The position numbers and the translations under genes are program-made. Shown here piece after piece: positions 1-8,819 of a stretch of DNA of 64,000 bases. Source of the DNA: an uncultured Collinsella sp. (GTDB taxonomy: Bacteria; Actinomycetota; Coriobacteriia; Coriobacteriales; Coriobacteriaceae); contig UQHS01000011.1 in assembly GCA_900540845.1 (NCBI GenBank), positions 1 through 64,000 on the forward strand, written 5' to 3'. The notes beneath the pieces are model-generated. The model was not told the origin of the DNA, did no database searches, and saw nothing but the letters and a program-made list of their open reading frames with translations. Within the stretch, counting starts at the first letter, position 1; every line of letters starts with the position of its first letter.

Positions 1-183
<183 letters not shown>

Positions 184-186
184 TCA

Positions 187-1272
187 TCATGCAACGAGTT
201 CCTTGACCATCAACCTGCCCTCAAGCATAAGACGCGTCATGAGGTTTCGGCCATGGTCGATATTATCCAAGGTCTGGCCATAAGCGAACAGCAAACGCGA
301 TACGGCCAGGCATGTCTCTTCCCGTATTTTCTCCCTCCCCTTCTCCTGGTCGTAAACCCGATAATAAACAATAAGACGCGTATCGCTACCATACAGATCG
401 ACCGTGTCGAATATCGACTGGAAATATGAATAGTCGGCCGCGGCGAGAGAATGGCCGAAAATCTTGATGATTCCCGTCCTAGTGTTCTCTTCATACGGGT
501 CGTAGCGCCAGGCAAGCCTACGTGCGCCCGGTAATCCACGAACCTCGTTCTCGAGTATTCGATACGCTTTGGTAAACGGACGGGCGACATCATCTTCCAT
601 CGCTTTGTGTGCATCCATGCCGAAGATCACGTTATCGTCCGCTAGGGACCCATGAATACACCTGACATCCACGCCTTCTTCCCCGTACAACTAAACCCAA
701 GGATTTGTATAGTTGAAATTGAGGATGGAACTATCATCAGACCAGCCGCTCGATACGCCCCCATCGTGAAGGAGCGCATCGCACCACTTTGCCGCCTGCG
801 CTATATAGTCGCCGTTCTGTTGAATCTGAGCTGTAAGATAGGTTGAGAAACACTTTTCGAACGATATCAGCTCATCCTTAAGCAGCGAAGCAAATGACCC
901 ACAGTCAATCTGGCATCCGATCTTGCTACATGCGTAACTATAGATATCCGGGTATTCGAGATCTTGATAGTTGTAGGCGGCATTAGTCGGTCGGCCCCCA
1001 ATGACCTCATGCCAATTAGCCACGCACTTCGATATTACAGCCGGCTCTGAATCTACCCCATACACCCAACGCGTTATTTCCCCCTCGACGTCGCACCATC
1101 TCGACCTGCTTTCTCGATAGGAGTCGTACAGGATAATGTCCCAAATGGTCGACTCATCCCCCACAGACCATTGGCGCCCCAGACGCTCGCGCTCTTTATA
1201 ATAATCTACGAAGCTCGATTTGAGTCCGCAGGTGAGATCGAAACCATTCCCGACGATTATCAACTGATGCAT
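187..1272 (-). pseudogene. abiH: AbiH-family phage abortive-infection protein interrupted by an in-frame amber codon
   Basis: From ATG 1272 (MHQLIIVGNGFDL) the frame runs to 187, about 360 codons, the usual size for AbiH-like proteins. The N-terminal nucleotide-binding-like motif IVGNGFDLTCGLKSSFVDYY and the later FNYTN...IHGSL signature are both present, which is the family pattern. A TAG at 691-693 sits between FNYTNPWV and LYGEEGVDVRCIHGSL, and the frame is otherwise intact on both sides. The gene is therefore a recent nonsense pseudogene, a two-piece protein or (less likely) a readthrough product. AbiH is known as a phage-resistance factor of poorly understood mechanism. The gene sits alone between rfbB and the divergent lic operon. 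Confidence 0.75.
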
Positions 1273-1455
1273 TATCGACCCCAACCGCCAATAGGCATCC
1301 GTAAGCACATTCTTCTCAGGTCGCAAGCCCTAAACCAGAAGCCGCAATTTCATTATCCCACACGCATGGAGAACCTCGCCCCTGCAAGTTGCATACCAAC
1401 GTCCCAATCGCAGGCTCATTGACCATCTGAATCTTGCTGCACTTTGAATTCGATT

Positions 1456-1538
1456 TGTTCGGATTGTGCATCAGATGAGACTATTCGGAACATATCTATT
1501 GTGTTCTGATATCATTCCGTTTAGTCGATTTCCGAACA
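1456..1538 (+). promoter_or_regulatory. Paired dyad half-sites in the lic promoter region
   Basis: The 278-bp gap between abiH and the lic operon contains four related 8-mers: TGTTCGGA (1456-1463), TCGGAACA (1485-1492), TGTTCTGA (1502-1509) and TCCGAACA (1531-1538). The outer two are exact reverse complements. The inner two form an inverted repeat with one mismatch and a 9-bp spacer. The last site ends 12 bases before the licCA start. This looks like an operator for a dimeric regulator. The HTH domain fused to the first lic protein is a natural candidate ligand, but that is inference. No clear -35/-10 pair could be fixed. Confidence 0.4.
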
Positions 1539-1550
1539 CGAGAGGCCAGC

Positions 1551-3323
1551 ATGGAACTCACCCATAACCAATTCCGCATCCTGAATGCGCTTCACCATGA
1601 ATCCGGACTCACGCAACGAGAGCTCTCGACCCGGACGGGTCTCGGCCTGGCGACGGTCAACGGCGCGATGCGCGAATGCGCGGAGCTCGGCCTCGTCGAG
1701 GACGGGCGCCCCACCCCCGCCGGCCTGGCAGCGCTCAAGCCCTACGCCGTCGACAACGCAGTCATCCTCGCGGCGGGCCTCTCCTCGCGCTTCGCGCCCA
1801 TCTCCTACGAGCGCCCCAAGGGCCTTCTCAGGGTGCGCGGCGAGATCCTCATCGAGCGCCAGGTTAAGCAGCTGAAAGAAGCCGGGATCACAAACATCAT
1901 CATCGTCGTCGGCTACAAGAAGGAGTCCTTCTACTACCTGGAGGACAAGTACGGCGTTGACGTTGTGGTGAACCGCGAATACGCAGAGCGGAACAACAAC
2001 TCCTCGCTCATGCTCGTCCGCGAGCTGCTCGGCAACACCTACATCTGCTCCTCGGACAACTACTTCACGGAGAACCCGTTCGACGGCCACGTCTGGAAGG
2101 CATGCTACTCCGCGGAGTACTCCGAGGGCCCGACCGACGAGTGGTGCCTGGAGACGGGCGCCCACGGGCGCATCACCGGGGTGCATGTCGGCGGGTCCGA
2201 CGCCTGGTACATGCTCGGACCGGCTTATTTCGACCGGGAGTTCTCCTCGCGCTTCCGCGAAATCCTCGAAGAGGAGTACGACCTGCCGCAAACTCGCGAC
2301 AAGCTCTGGGAGGACCTCTACGCCGAGCATCTCCCCGAACTCGACATGAGGATCCGCAAATTCGCCCCCGGCGTCATCAACGAATTCGACTCCCTCGACG
2401 AGCTTCGCGGGTTCGATCCGCTGTTCCTCGAGAACCTCGACAGCGAGATCTTCGACAACATAGTCGCCGTGCTCGGATGCGACAAGTCGGAGATTCGAGA
2501 CGTCTACCCCCTCAAGCAGGGCCTCACCAACCTCTCCTGCCACTTCACGACCGATGACGGCGAATGGGTCTACCGCCACCCGGGCGTCGGCACCGAGCTG
2601 ATCGTCAACCGAGAGGCGGAGCGCGAGGCGCTGCAGACCGCCAAGCTCCTGGGGCTCGACAGCACCTTCGTCTTCGAGAATCCCCGCCGCGGCTGGAAGG
2701 TCTCCAAATTTGTCAGCGAGGCCAAAAACCTTGATTCCCATGATGATGCGCAGCTCGCGCGCGCCATGCAGATGGCGCGCGAGCTCCATGAATCGGGCGC
2801 CTCTGTCGAGCGCTCCTTCAGCTTTTACGAAGAAGGCAAGGGCTATGAGCGAACCATCCTCGATCGTGGCCGCATCGACGTGCCCGACTACTGGGAGATG
2901 GAGACCTGGGCGACCGAGCTCAACGGCCTGCTCGTCGCCGACGGCGGCGGGCCCGTCCTGTGCCACAACGACTTCTTCGGCCTTAACTTCCTCGTGTCCA
3001 AGGACGGCCATGTCGACCTCATCGACTGGGAGTACGCCGGCATGAGCGATTACGCCAACGACTTCGGCACATTCTGCGTCTGCGAGCAGCTTTCCGAAGA
3101 GGAGATGTCTCGCGCGCTCTCCCACTACTTCGGGCGAACGCCCACCGATGCCGAGTGGCGCCACAACCTGGGTCAGGTCGGCATGGCCGGATGGTGCTGG
3201 TACGCCTGGGCGCTGCTCAAGGAGGCCGAGGGCGAGGATGTTGGCGAGTGGTCCCACATCTACTACCGCTACGGCAAGAGGTACCTCAAGCGCGCGCTCG
3301 ATCTGTACAAGGCTGCAGAGTAG
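1551..3323 (+). CDS. licC-licA: Winged-helix / CTP:phosphocholine cytidylyltransferase / choline kinase fusion
   Basis: The protein has 590 residues and three parts. Residues 1-60 are a winged-helix DNA-binding domain (LTQRELSTRTGLGLATVNGAMREC). Residues about 65-295 are a nucleotidyltransferase of the LicC/MobA-like fold with NAVILAAGLSSRF and the downstream RPKGLL. Residues about 300-590 are a choline/ethanolamine kinase domain with the Brenner motif HNDFFGLNFL and IDWEYAGMSDYANDFG. Together these would phosphorylate choline and activate it as CDP-choline for attachment to surface glycans. The start follows GAGAGG at 1540-1545. The licB-like permease gene lies 32 bp downstream. The N-terminal HTH suggests autoregulation or sensing of pathway state. 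Confidence 0.85.
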   Translation: MELTHNQFRILNALHHESGLTQRELSTRTGLGLATVNGAMRECAELGLVEDGRPTPAGLAALKPYAVDNAVILAAGLSSRFAPISYERPKGLLRVRGEILIERQVKQLKEAGITNIIIVVGYKKESFYYLEDKYGVDVVVNREYAERNNNSSLMLVRELLGNTYICSSDNYFTENPFDGHVWKACYSAEYSEGPTDEWCLETGAHGRITGVHVGGSDAWYMLGPAYFDREFSSRFREILEEEYDLPQTRDKLWEDLYAEHLPELDMRIRKFAPGVINEFDSLDELRGFDPLFLENLDSEIFDNIVAVLGCDKSEIRDVYPLKQGLTNLSCHFTTDDGEWVYRHPGVGTELIVNREAEREALQTAKLLGLDSTFVFENPRRGWKVSKFVSEAKNLDSHDDAQLARAMQMARELHESGASVERSFSFYEEGKGYERTILDRGRIDVPDYWEMETWATELNGLLVADGGGPVLCHNDFFGLNFLVSKDGHVDLIDWEYAGMSDYANDFGTFCVCEQLSEEEMSRALSHYFGRTPTDAEWRHNLGQVGMAGWCWYAWALLKEAEGEDVGEWSHIYYRYGKRYLKRALDLYKAAE

Positions 3324-3355
3324 ATAGGCGGGACCGACAGGGAAAGGATCAGGAA

Positions 3356-4462
3356 ATGGATGCGAGAATCGAGTCGCTCCTGACTCAACGCAAAAAGCGA
3401 TTCGCCGCCCGCGGCATTGCTTTCGCGATGGCGTCCGGCATATGCTACGGCCTCTATACCGCGTTCCTCACGCTCGCCCAGACCCAAGGCGTCTGGGGGG
3501 ACTGGTTCGCAGGGGCTCCATGGGGAGCCGGCAATCCCGCCCTCAATGCGTTCACGATCACGTTCGTCCTTGCTGCGCTTGCCGCAGGACTCAACGATCT
3601 GTTCAGCGGAGTCTGGTCTCTTGTCGTGTGCGCGAAGAATGGACAGCTCGGCGACCTTTGGAAGACGGTCCGCACCAAGCCCGGCATCGTGATGATGCTT
3701 TGCGCCGCGATCGGCGGTCCCTTCGCGACCATCTGCTACGTCGTCGCCCTCAACTCGGCGACCGCGGCGGGCAACCCCGGGGTGATCGTCCCCATAGCCG
3801 CGCTCAACTGCGCCATCGGCGCGATCCTAGGACGGATCCTCTTCAAGCAGAGGCTCGACGGCCACACCGTGGCGGGCGTCGCGGTCTGCCTGGTGGCAGG
3901 GGGCCTCATCGGCGGGGCCAGTTTCGCCTCGATGGGCCCGAGTGCCCTCATGGGCTGCGCCTTCGCGCTCCTCGCCGCCTTCGGCTGGGGGTTCGAGGGA
4001 TGCGTCGCCGGCTTCGGGACCGCCCTCGTCGAGTACAGGATCGGAATCGCGATACGCCAGACGACCGCGGGGCTCCTCGAGCTGCTCGTCGTCTTCCCCG
4101 CGCTGGCCCTCGTCTCCGGCGACGCGGTCGGGATCGGCGACCTTCTTTGCGCCGCCGTCTCAAGCCCCTCTTTGGCGTTCTTCGCAATATCCGGTCTCTT
4201 CGCCATGCCCGCCTACTCGTTCTGGTACAAGGGCAACTCCATGTGCGGCGCCGCGCTCGGAATGGCGTGCAACGGGATGTACGCCTTCTGGGGCCCGTTC
4301 TTCATCTGGGTCATCATGGGCGTCCTCGGCATCGGCGGCATGTCCGCGAGCTACCCGCCCCTCTCCATGATCCAATGGGCCGGTGCGCTCATCATGGTCG
4401 CCGGCATCTTCCTTATCGCCGTGGACCCCAAAACTCTCTTCAGCCATTCAAAGGAGGTTTAG
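3356..4462 (+). CDS. licB: LicB-like choline permease of the DMT/EamA superfamily
   Basis: The protein is 368 residues and very hydrophobic, with about ten predicted membrane helices and the repeated small-residue-rich halves typical of EamA-type drug/metabolite transporters. ATG 3356 is preceded by AAGGATCAGGAA. A longer in-frame extension upstream overlaps licCA and looks non-native. Located directly after the choline kinase/cytidylyltransferase fusion, it most likely imports choline for phosphocholine synthesis, as LicB does in Haemophilus and pneumococcus. Function is assigned from family plus context; another small organic solute cannot be excluded. Confidence 0.75.
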   Translation: MDARIESLLTQRKKRFAARGIAFAMASGICYGLYTAFLTLAQTQGVWGDWFAGAPWGAGNPALNAFTITFVLAALAAGLNDLFSGVWSLVVCAKNGQLGDLWKTVRTKPGIVMMLCAAIGGPFATICYVVALNSATAAGNPGVIVPIAALNCAIGAILGRILFKQRLDGHTVAGVAVCLVAGGLIGGASFASMGPSALMGCAFALLAAFGWGFEGCVAGFGTALVEYRIGIAIRQTTAGLLELLVVFPALALVSGDAVGIGDLLCAAVSSPSLAFFAISGLFAMPAYSFWYKGNSMCGAALGMACNGMYAFWGPFFIWVIMGVLGIGGMSASYPPLSMIQWAGALIMVAGIFLIAVDPKTLFSHSKEV

Positions 4463-4463
4463 C

Positions 4464-4748
4464 ATGAATCGCAACGACAAGAAACTCCCACCGTTGTATT
4501 ACGCGATTGTCCTCCACTTCCTTGACGGGAGGGCCGACGACGCAAGCGGCGTCGTCGAGGCGCTCAGGGGCGACTACGGCGGCTACAGGCTGCTGAACGC
4601 AGGAGGCGTCGAGGAGGCCCTGGCGACCGCGAAGGAGAACGGCCTGCTGGAGGAGGCGGGGTATCGGCTGGACGAGGGCGGCGGCCTCAGGATCGGCTAC
4701 GAGATGACGGAGTTCGGCAGGGACATGGTTCAACGCTACCTGCTCTAA
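4464..4748 (+). CDS. Small protein of the lic operon, winged-helix-like, unknown function
   Basis: A 94-residue soluble protein starts one base after the permease stop, with the Shine-Dalgarno AAGGAGG at 4451-4457 inside the end of the preceding gene, so it is translationally linked. The sequence NDKKLPPLYYAIVLHFLDG followed by an alternating helix/strand pattern and YEMTEFGRDMV resembles a small winged-helix fold, but no family was recognised. Its place as third gene suggests a role in phosphocholine metabolism or its control. Confidence 0.65.
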   Translation: MNRNDKKLPPLYYAIVLHFLDGRADDASGVVEALRGDYGGYRLLNAGGVEEALATAKENGLLEEAGYRLDEGGGLRIGYEMTEFGRDMVQRYLL

Positions 4749-4774
4749 TCAAGTAACCTAACGGCCTTCCTCGA

Positions 4775-5462
4775 TCATTGAGTCGCATCCACATACTGCA
4801 GAGGACTCCCGCTCCTGAACATCAAAAGAAGTGAGTCCAGCGGCCCGGCCGAGCCTTTACTCGACTGGGCCGCTTCCATCAAGAGGTTTTTGATGCGTGC
4901 GTTGTTGCACCAGTCAATGCACCCCCAATCCTTTTGCAAAATGTCAAAAGAACCTCTCTTCCAATCGTGGCAGGCTCGGCCTTGACTATCAAGAAGAAGC
5001 TCTCGTACTTCTCATCGTGAGGCACCTTCCTTTGCAGGACATGGACTAGGCGATTCCCATCCGCCCAAGCGAGAGCCTGTAGGCTGGCATCCGGTACTAC
5101 CGACCCATGTCAGGATGCAGCAGTGTGGTGTCTCCACCCTCGAAGACCGCCAACAACTCGAGAACCATCGTCATATTCAGGAATCTTGATATCGAGTGGG
5201 CAACGACTTCGTCATAGAGGCCCTCCACGTGTGAAAGATGGCGCTTCACGCAAACCACCCTGAATTCAACGGCATCGGTCACTTGCCCGGCCATCGGACC
5301 CTCCGCCTTTAAATCGCGCGCAGCAGGTTTGGAAGAAATTTCCAACCACGCCCATGCGGGAGCAGCGCATCCTGCGTCTGCGGGCCCGGTACGGCAATCC
5401 CTCCTCACGCATGGCCTCAAGCTCCGCCTGTCGGCGATGCGAATGCCGGTCGCCTTACGCAA
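4775..5462 (-). pseudogene. Frameshifted remnant of an unrecognised minus-strand gene
   Basis: Three protein-like segments follow each other in different minus-strand frames. The first, 5462-5097, includes VEFRVVCVKRHLSHVEGLYD. The second, about 5110-4970, includes QALAWADGNRLVHVLQRKV. The third, about 4975-4775, includes DILQKDWGCIDWCNNARIKN and ends at a TGA at 4777-4775. At least two frameshifts (near 5098 and near 4970) separate them. No family is recognised and the upstream limit is uncertain. The decayed state fits the adjacent insertion sequence and the mobile character of this stretch. Confidence 0.45.
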
Positions 5463-5572
5463 TGCGGCGACAACGCATCCGCATCCGTATCTGACTCAGG
5501 ATTTCTCACATTATTCCGCCATGACCCGTCGTCTGGTTCTCTCCCTTTCAGAGGGGGGCTCGCCTCGTGGTA

Positions 5573-5722
5573 CTAATAGGCGAAACGCGTCAGCCCGATG
5601 GGCTTCAGGAGCGTGGGAATTTGATCCCAGATGCCATCCAGGTCGATCCGCTCACTCCAGGGCTTCACGGTTGAAATCGTAATGCCATACTCGTGCTGCA
5701 ACATGGTAATGGTCGAACCATC
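5573..5722 (-). pseudogene. 3' end of a gene fragment split by the insertion sequence
   Basis: The minus-strand frame ending at the TAG 5575-5573 encodes a protein-like tail (STITMLQHEYGITISTVKPW... GLTRFAY). Removing the insertion sequence and one target copy joins it to 7070 onward, where the same frame continues as HFAEFWHRFMDGNVDGS before an in-frame TAG. The reconstructed piece is about 64 residues, so the gene was already a fragment or carries another stop. The family is not recognised. Confidence 0.45.
5715..5722. repeat. Target-site duplication, left copy (GAACCATC)
   Basis: This octamer is repeated exactly at 7062-7069 on the other side of the insertion sequence. Its removal restores a continuous minus-strand frame across the insertion point. 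Confidence 0.9.
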
Positions 5723-7061
5723 GGTAACGTACAATATTTTGCGCACTTTGACAGCGAAATAGCGTCCAGATGGAAGGGAGGGCACGGCCCGCCTCGGTAT
5801 GATTCGAGTTGTCGAGACAGGGAGCATATTGGAGGTCGGCCATGCCCGAACCCATCGCAGCATTGAACGAGGAGAGCCTCAGGTCCGATCTGCGCGAGCT
5901 GGTCAGGAGGACCGTCGAGGACACGCTGAACGGCCTGTTGGAGGCGGAGGCTGACGAGCTCGTCGGCGCCGAGCGCCATGGGCGCACCGCCGAGCGGGAG
6001 GTGCACCGCGCCGGCCATTACGACCGGGGCCTGGCCACGAGCCCCGGCGAGGTGACCATCCACATGCCCAAGCTCAAGGGCGCGCGCCTCGCGACGGCGA
6101 TCATCGAGCGCTACCGCAGGCGCGAGGCCAGCGTCGAGGAGGCGATGATCGAGATGTACCTCGCCGGGGTCTCGACCAGGAGGATCGAGGACGTCTCCGA
6201 GATCCTCTGGGGATCCAGCGTCTCGTCGGCGACCGTCTCCAGCCTCAACGAGAAGGCGTCCGCCTCGGTCGAGGAGTGGCGGAACCGCCCGCCCGGGCGC
6301 GCCTACCCCTACGCCTGCGTCGACGGCATATACCTGAGGCGCAGCTGGGGCGGGGCCTGCGAGGACGTCGCCGTCATGATCGCCATAGGCGTCAACGACG
6401 ACGGCTACCGCGAGGTCATCGGCGCCGCCGAGGGCTTCACCGAGTCCTCGGAGTGCTGGCGGGAATTCCTGTCCTGGCTGCGGTCCCGAGGCCTTCACGG
6501 CGTGCGGATGGTCGTCGGCGACAAGGCGTCCGACATGGTCGGCTCGATCGCGGAGGTGTTCCCGGAGGCCGCCCACCGGCGCTGCACCGTGCACTTCCAC
6601 CGCAATGCGCCCGCCAGGGTGCCGAAGCCCGGGCGCGCCGCCGTCGCGGCCATGCTCAAGGCGGTCCACGCCATGGAGTCGCGCGAGGCGTCCGAGGCCA
6701 AGGCGCTCGCCGTCGCGGAGGAGCTCGAGGGGATGCGCCTCGGGGGGGGCCGCGAGGGTCGTCCGCGCCGGCTGCGCCGAGACCTTAACTTGCACCGGAT
6801 TCCCTCGGGAACACTAGGCCCGCATCCGCACCAGCAACGCCATCGAGCGGCTGAACCGCGAGGTCCGCAGGCGAACGCGCGTGGTGGGCACCTTCCCGGA
6901 CGGGAAGTCGGCGCTCATGCTCGTCACCGCGAGGCTCAAGTACGTCGCGGAGAGCGAGTGGGGCTCGAGGCGCTACCTGGACGTGACGCTGTTGGAGGAG
7001 TAGCCGTACCGGAGGCGGGCCTATGGGCTGTCGGAAAGTGCGCAAGAATCTTGACGGTACC
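5723..7061 (+). mobile_element. IS256-family insertion sequence with 8-bp target duplication
   Basis: The element is 1339 bp. Imperfect terminal inverted repeats of about 33 bp lie at 5723-5755 and 7027-7061, sharing GGTA, CGT, CAA and the long TTGCGCACTTT block. The 8-mer GAACCATC flanks it directly at 5715-5722 and 7062-7069, matching the 8-9 bp duplication made by IS256-type transposases. It carries one transposase gene, which is broken. The legible duplication indicates a fairly young insertion. Confidence 0.9.
5842..7003 (+). pseudogene. IS256-family (mutator-type) transposase, frameshifted and nonsense-mutated
   Basis: ATG 5842 follows GGAGGT and opens a frame of about 300 normal residues with the first two catalytic aspartate regions (ACVDGIYLRRSWGG and VVGDKASDMV). 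The frame is lost at an eight-G run, 6742-6749. The expected sequence continues in the +1 frame, is stopped by TAG 6815-6817 just after FPREH (probably an ancestral Trp codon), and resumes as ARIRTSNAIERLNREVRRRT to TAG 7001-7003. The third catalytic residue, the Glu of the AIERLNRE segment, lies beyond both lesions. The element should not transpose on its own. Confidence 0.88.
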
Positions 7062-7069
7062 GAACCATC
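7062..7069. repeat. Target-site duplication, right copy (GAACCATC)
   Basis: This octamer is the right partner of 5715-5722 and directly follows the right inverted repeat of the insertion sequence. Confidence 0.9.
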
Positions 7070-7439
7070 GACGTTCCCGTCCATAAAGCGATGCCAGAAT
7101 TCGGCAAAGTGATTCTAGCTCGGCAGCAGATCAACCCCTTAAAGCAGAAAGCGCCTATAGAAGAAACAGAGCGTCATCTGTCCAACTATAGAGGCTCACT
7201 GCAAAAAAGGAAGCGGTTTAACACTGCAAGGGTTTTCACCGCGCGTTATAGGAATACCTAGTTCTTCCGGATCAAGCCCCTCATGCGCACCTTGTTCGCG
7301 AGGCCACACCACCATCGCATTGTCGGTTGACCACAATCACACCGCGACGTGCTTTGAGACTCTCGAGATTGCACGCTGCCCCTTATCCGAATACTCACCA
7401 CGAGATGAAGATGTCTGAGCAGTAAATCAGATATACATG
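7070..7439. other. Gene-poor, decayed junction between the insertion sequence and the polysaccharide locus
   Basis: These 370 bases hold no intact gene. On the minus strand the first 60 bases continue the split fragment (HFAEFWHRFMDGN), then a TAG interrupts it. Further short open stretches (for example SLKARRGVIVVNRQC) have no convincing start or family. It is probably debris from earlier insertions at the end of the glycan cassette. Confidence 0.4.
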
Positions 7440-8819
7440 CTACTTACGAATCGACGAAAATTCGAAGCACCCAATTCCAACTGCGAAAACAATGAATACA
7501 GCACCCAGCTGAAGTACTGTAAAACCACTCATTGAAAGGGCGGAAAGAATGACCAATCCAACGATTTGAAGACAGGGGGCAGTATGGCTCAAGTCTAAAA
7601 TAGAATACGTACTTGCAATTTTCTTAGCCCTTGACACATATACAACTAAATAGCTAACAAGCGTAGCAACAACAGCGCCAATACCACCGAATGCACTAAT
7701 AAGAATGACATTCAAAATGATGTTAATAATTGACCCCACAGCCGTTGTTGTAAAAATAACATTCGTTTCTTTTGAAGCAGTGAAAACTGAACCAAGAAAC
7801 TGGTTTACAATGCTAACTGTCGTGCCTGTTAACAATAGAGGAACAAGCCTCCATGCCTCAAAAAACTCACCAGAAAACAGCAGTTTTGACAACGGGATAT
7901 TAATCACTATCAAAAGACCAGCTAACAAAAATGAACCATAAGAAATAACCACGAATCCTTTTCTAAAGAAAATGGCTGAATCTGTCGATCCAAAATCTTT
8001 AAACACTGATATATTCCAAGCCTGAAAGAAGAATCCGCTAATGGTGCTTAGAATTTGAGGGATTTTTGATGCTGCAGAATATAGGCCTACAAAAGACAAT
8101 GTACTTAGAGCTGTTAAAACAAATCTGTCCATTGAGGAATTAATCCACCAAAACAGTGAATTAGGAATCAACGGTATTGAATAGGAAAGCAGACGATTAA
8201 GGACCTTCGCTTCTGGCTTGCGCAAATAGCAGAATGCACGCCACCCGTCCAAAAGCATGTATAGACCCAAGCCAATACAATTGCCGACAACATTCCCAAG
8301 CCAATATCCATGCAATCCCATATGAAGCCCGGCAATGAAGGCAACATTTAGAACGACGATCATTATGCCAGAGACAGATGAAATCAATGCCATCTGCTTT
8401 GTTTTATTCACGCACTTAAAGTATGCAGCAAAAAAATTATTTAAATTCTGGACTGAGAATAACAGGAACGAAAATAAAGCGAGCCCCCAATCTCCGCTTA
8501 TAATACCAACAATTGCGCAAATTGGCACTGCAAGGATGATGCTGCAAAGCGTCAACGAAAGACCGGTTCCGAGGACCGCCCCTTTATCAGAGTTTAATTC
8601 AAGTCCGAATCGAAGAACAGAATCACTAATAGACAGCGTGAGGAGTGGAATGGCGAGTTGAATAACTAGCGTTAGTAGGTCAGAAATTGCATAATCCTCA
8701 GTTGAAAGAAAATGCGTATATAGCGGAACCATAAAAAATGACAAAAGCTTTATTGAAGCACCGCTCAACATGAATGCAACTAAATCGTATAGAAGTGCCT
8801 TGACCCTAGAACTACTCAC
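7440..8819 (-). CDS. Wzx-type polysaccharide flippase (oligosaccharide repeat-unit exporter)
   Basis: The protein is 459 residues with about 12-14 hydrophobic helices and the polysaccharide-biosynthesis fold of the MOP superfamily (VPLYTHFLSTEDYAISDLLT near the N-terminus is typical). It would move lipid-linked repeat units across the membrane. GTG 8819 is chosen because GGAGAG lies seven bases upstream and it overlaps the preceding stop by eight bases. The longer ATG 8879 start would overlap the upstream gene by 68 bp. It is AT-rich compared with the housekeeping genes. Confidence 0.85.
   Translation of the reverse strand: MSSSRVKALLYDLVAFMLSGASIKLLSFFMVPLYTHFLSTEDYAISDLLTLVIQLAIPLLTLSISDSVLRFGLELNSDKGAVLGTGLSLTLCSIILAVPICAIVGIISGDWGLALFSFLLFSVQNLNNFFAAYFKCVNKTKQMALISSVSGIMIVVLNVAFIAGLHMGLHGYWLGNVVGNCIGLGLYMLLDGWRAFCYLRKPEAKVLNRLLSYSIPLIPNSLFWWINSSMDRFVLTALSTLSFVGLYSAASKIPQILSTISGFFFQAWNISVFKDFGSTDSAIFFRKGFVVISYGSFLLAGLLIVINIPLSKLLFSGEFFEAWRLVPLLLTGTTVSIVNQFLGSVFTASKETNVIFTTTAVGSIINIILNVILISAFGGIGAVVATLVSYLVVYVSRAKKIASTYSILDLSHTAPCLQIVGLVILSALSMSGFTVLQLGAVFIVFAVGIGCFEFSSIRK

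Noticed and set aside
691..693. Recoding of TAG in abiH as an amino acid
   Set aside because: Other genes in the window end normally at TAG (for example licCA at 3323), and no stop-codon recoding element is visible.
1521..3257. A 578-codon open frame on the minus strand over licCA
   Set aside because: It is the antisense shadow of a GC-rich real gene; it has no domain, and the plus-strand product has clear motifs.
4835..4870. AGCGGCCC...GGGCCGCT stem downstream of the lic operon as terminator
   Set aside because: It has a 20-base loop and no T tract directly after it, so the support is too weak to list.
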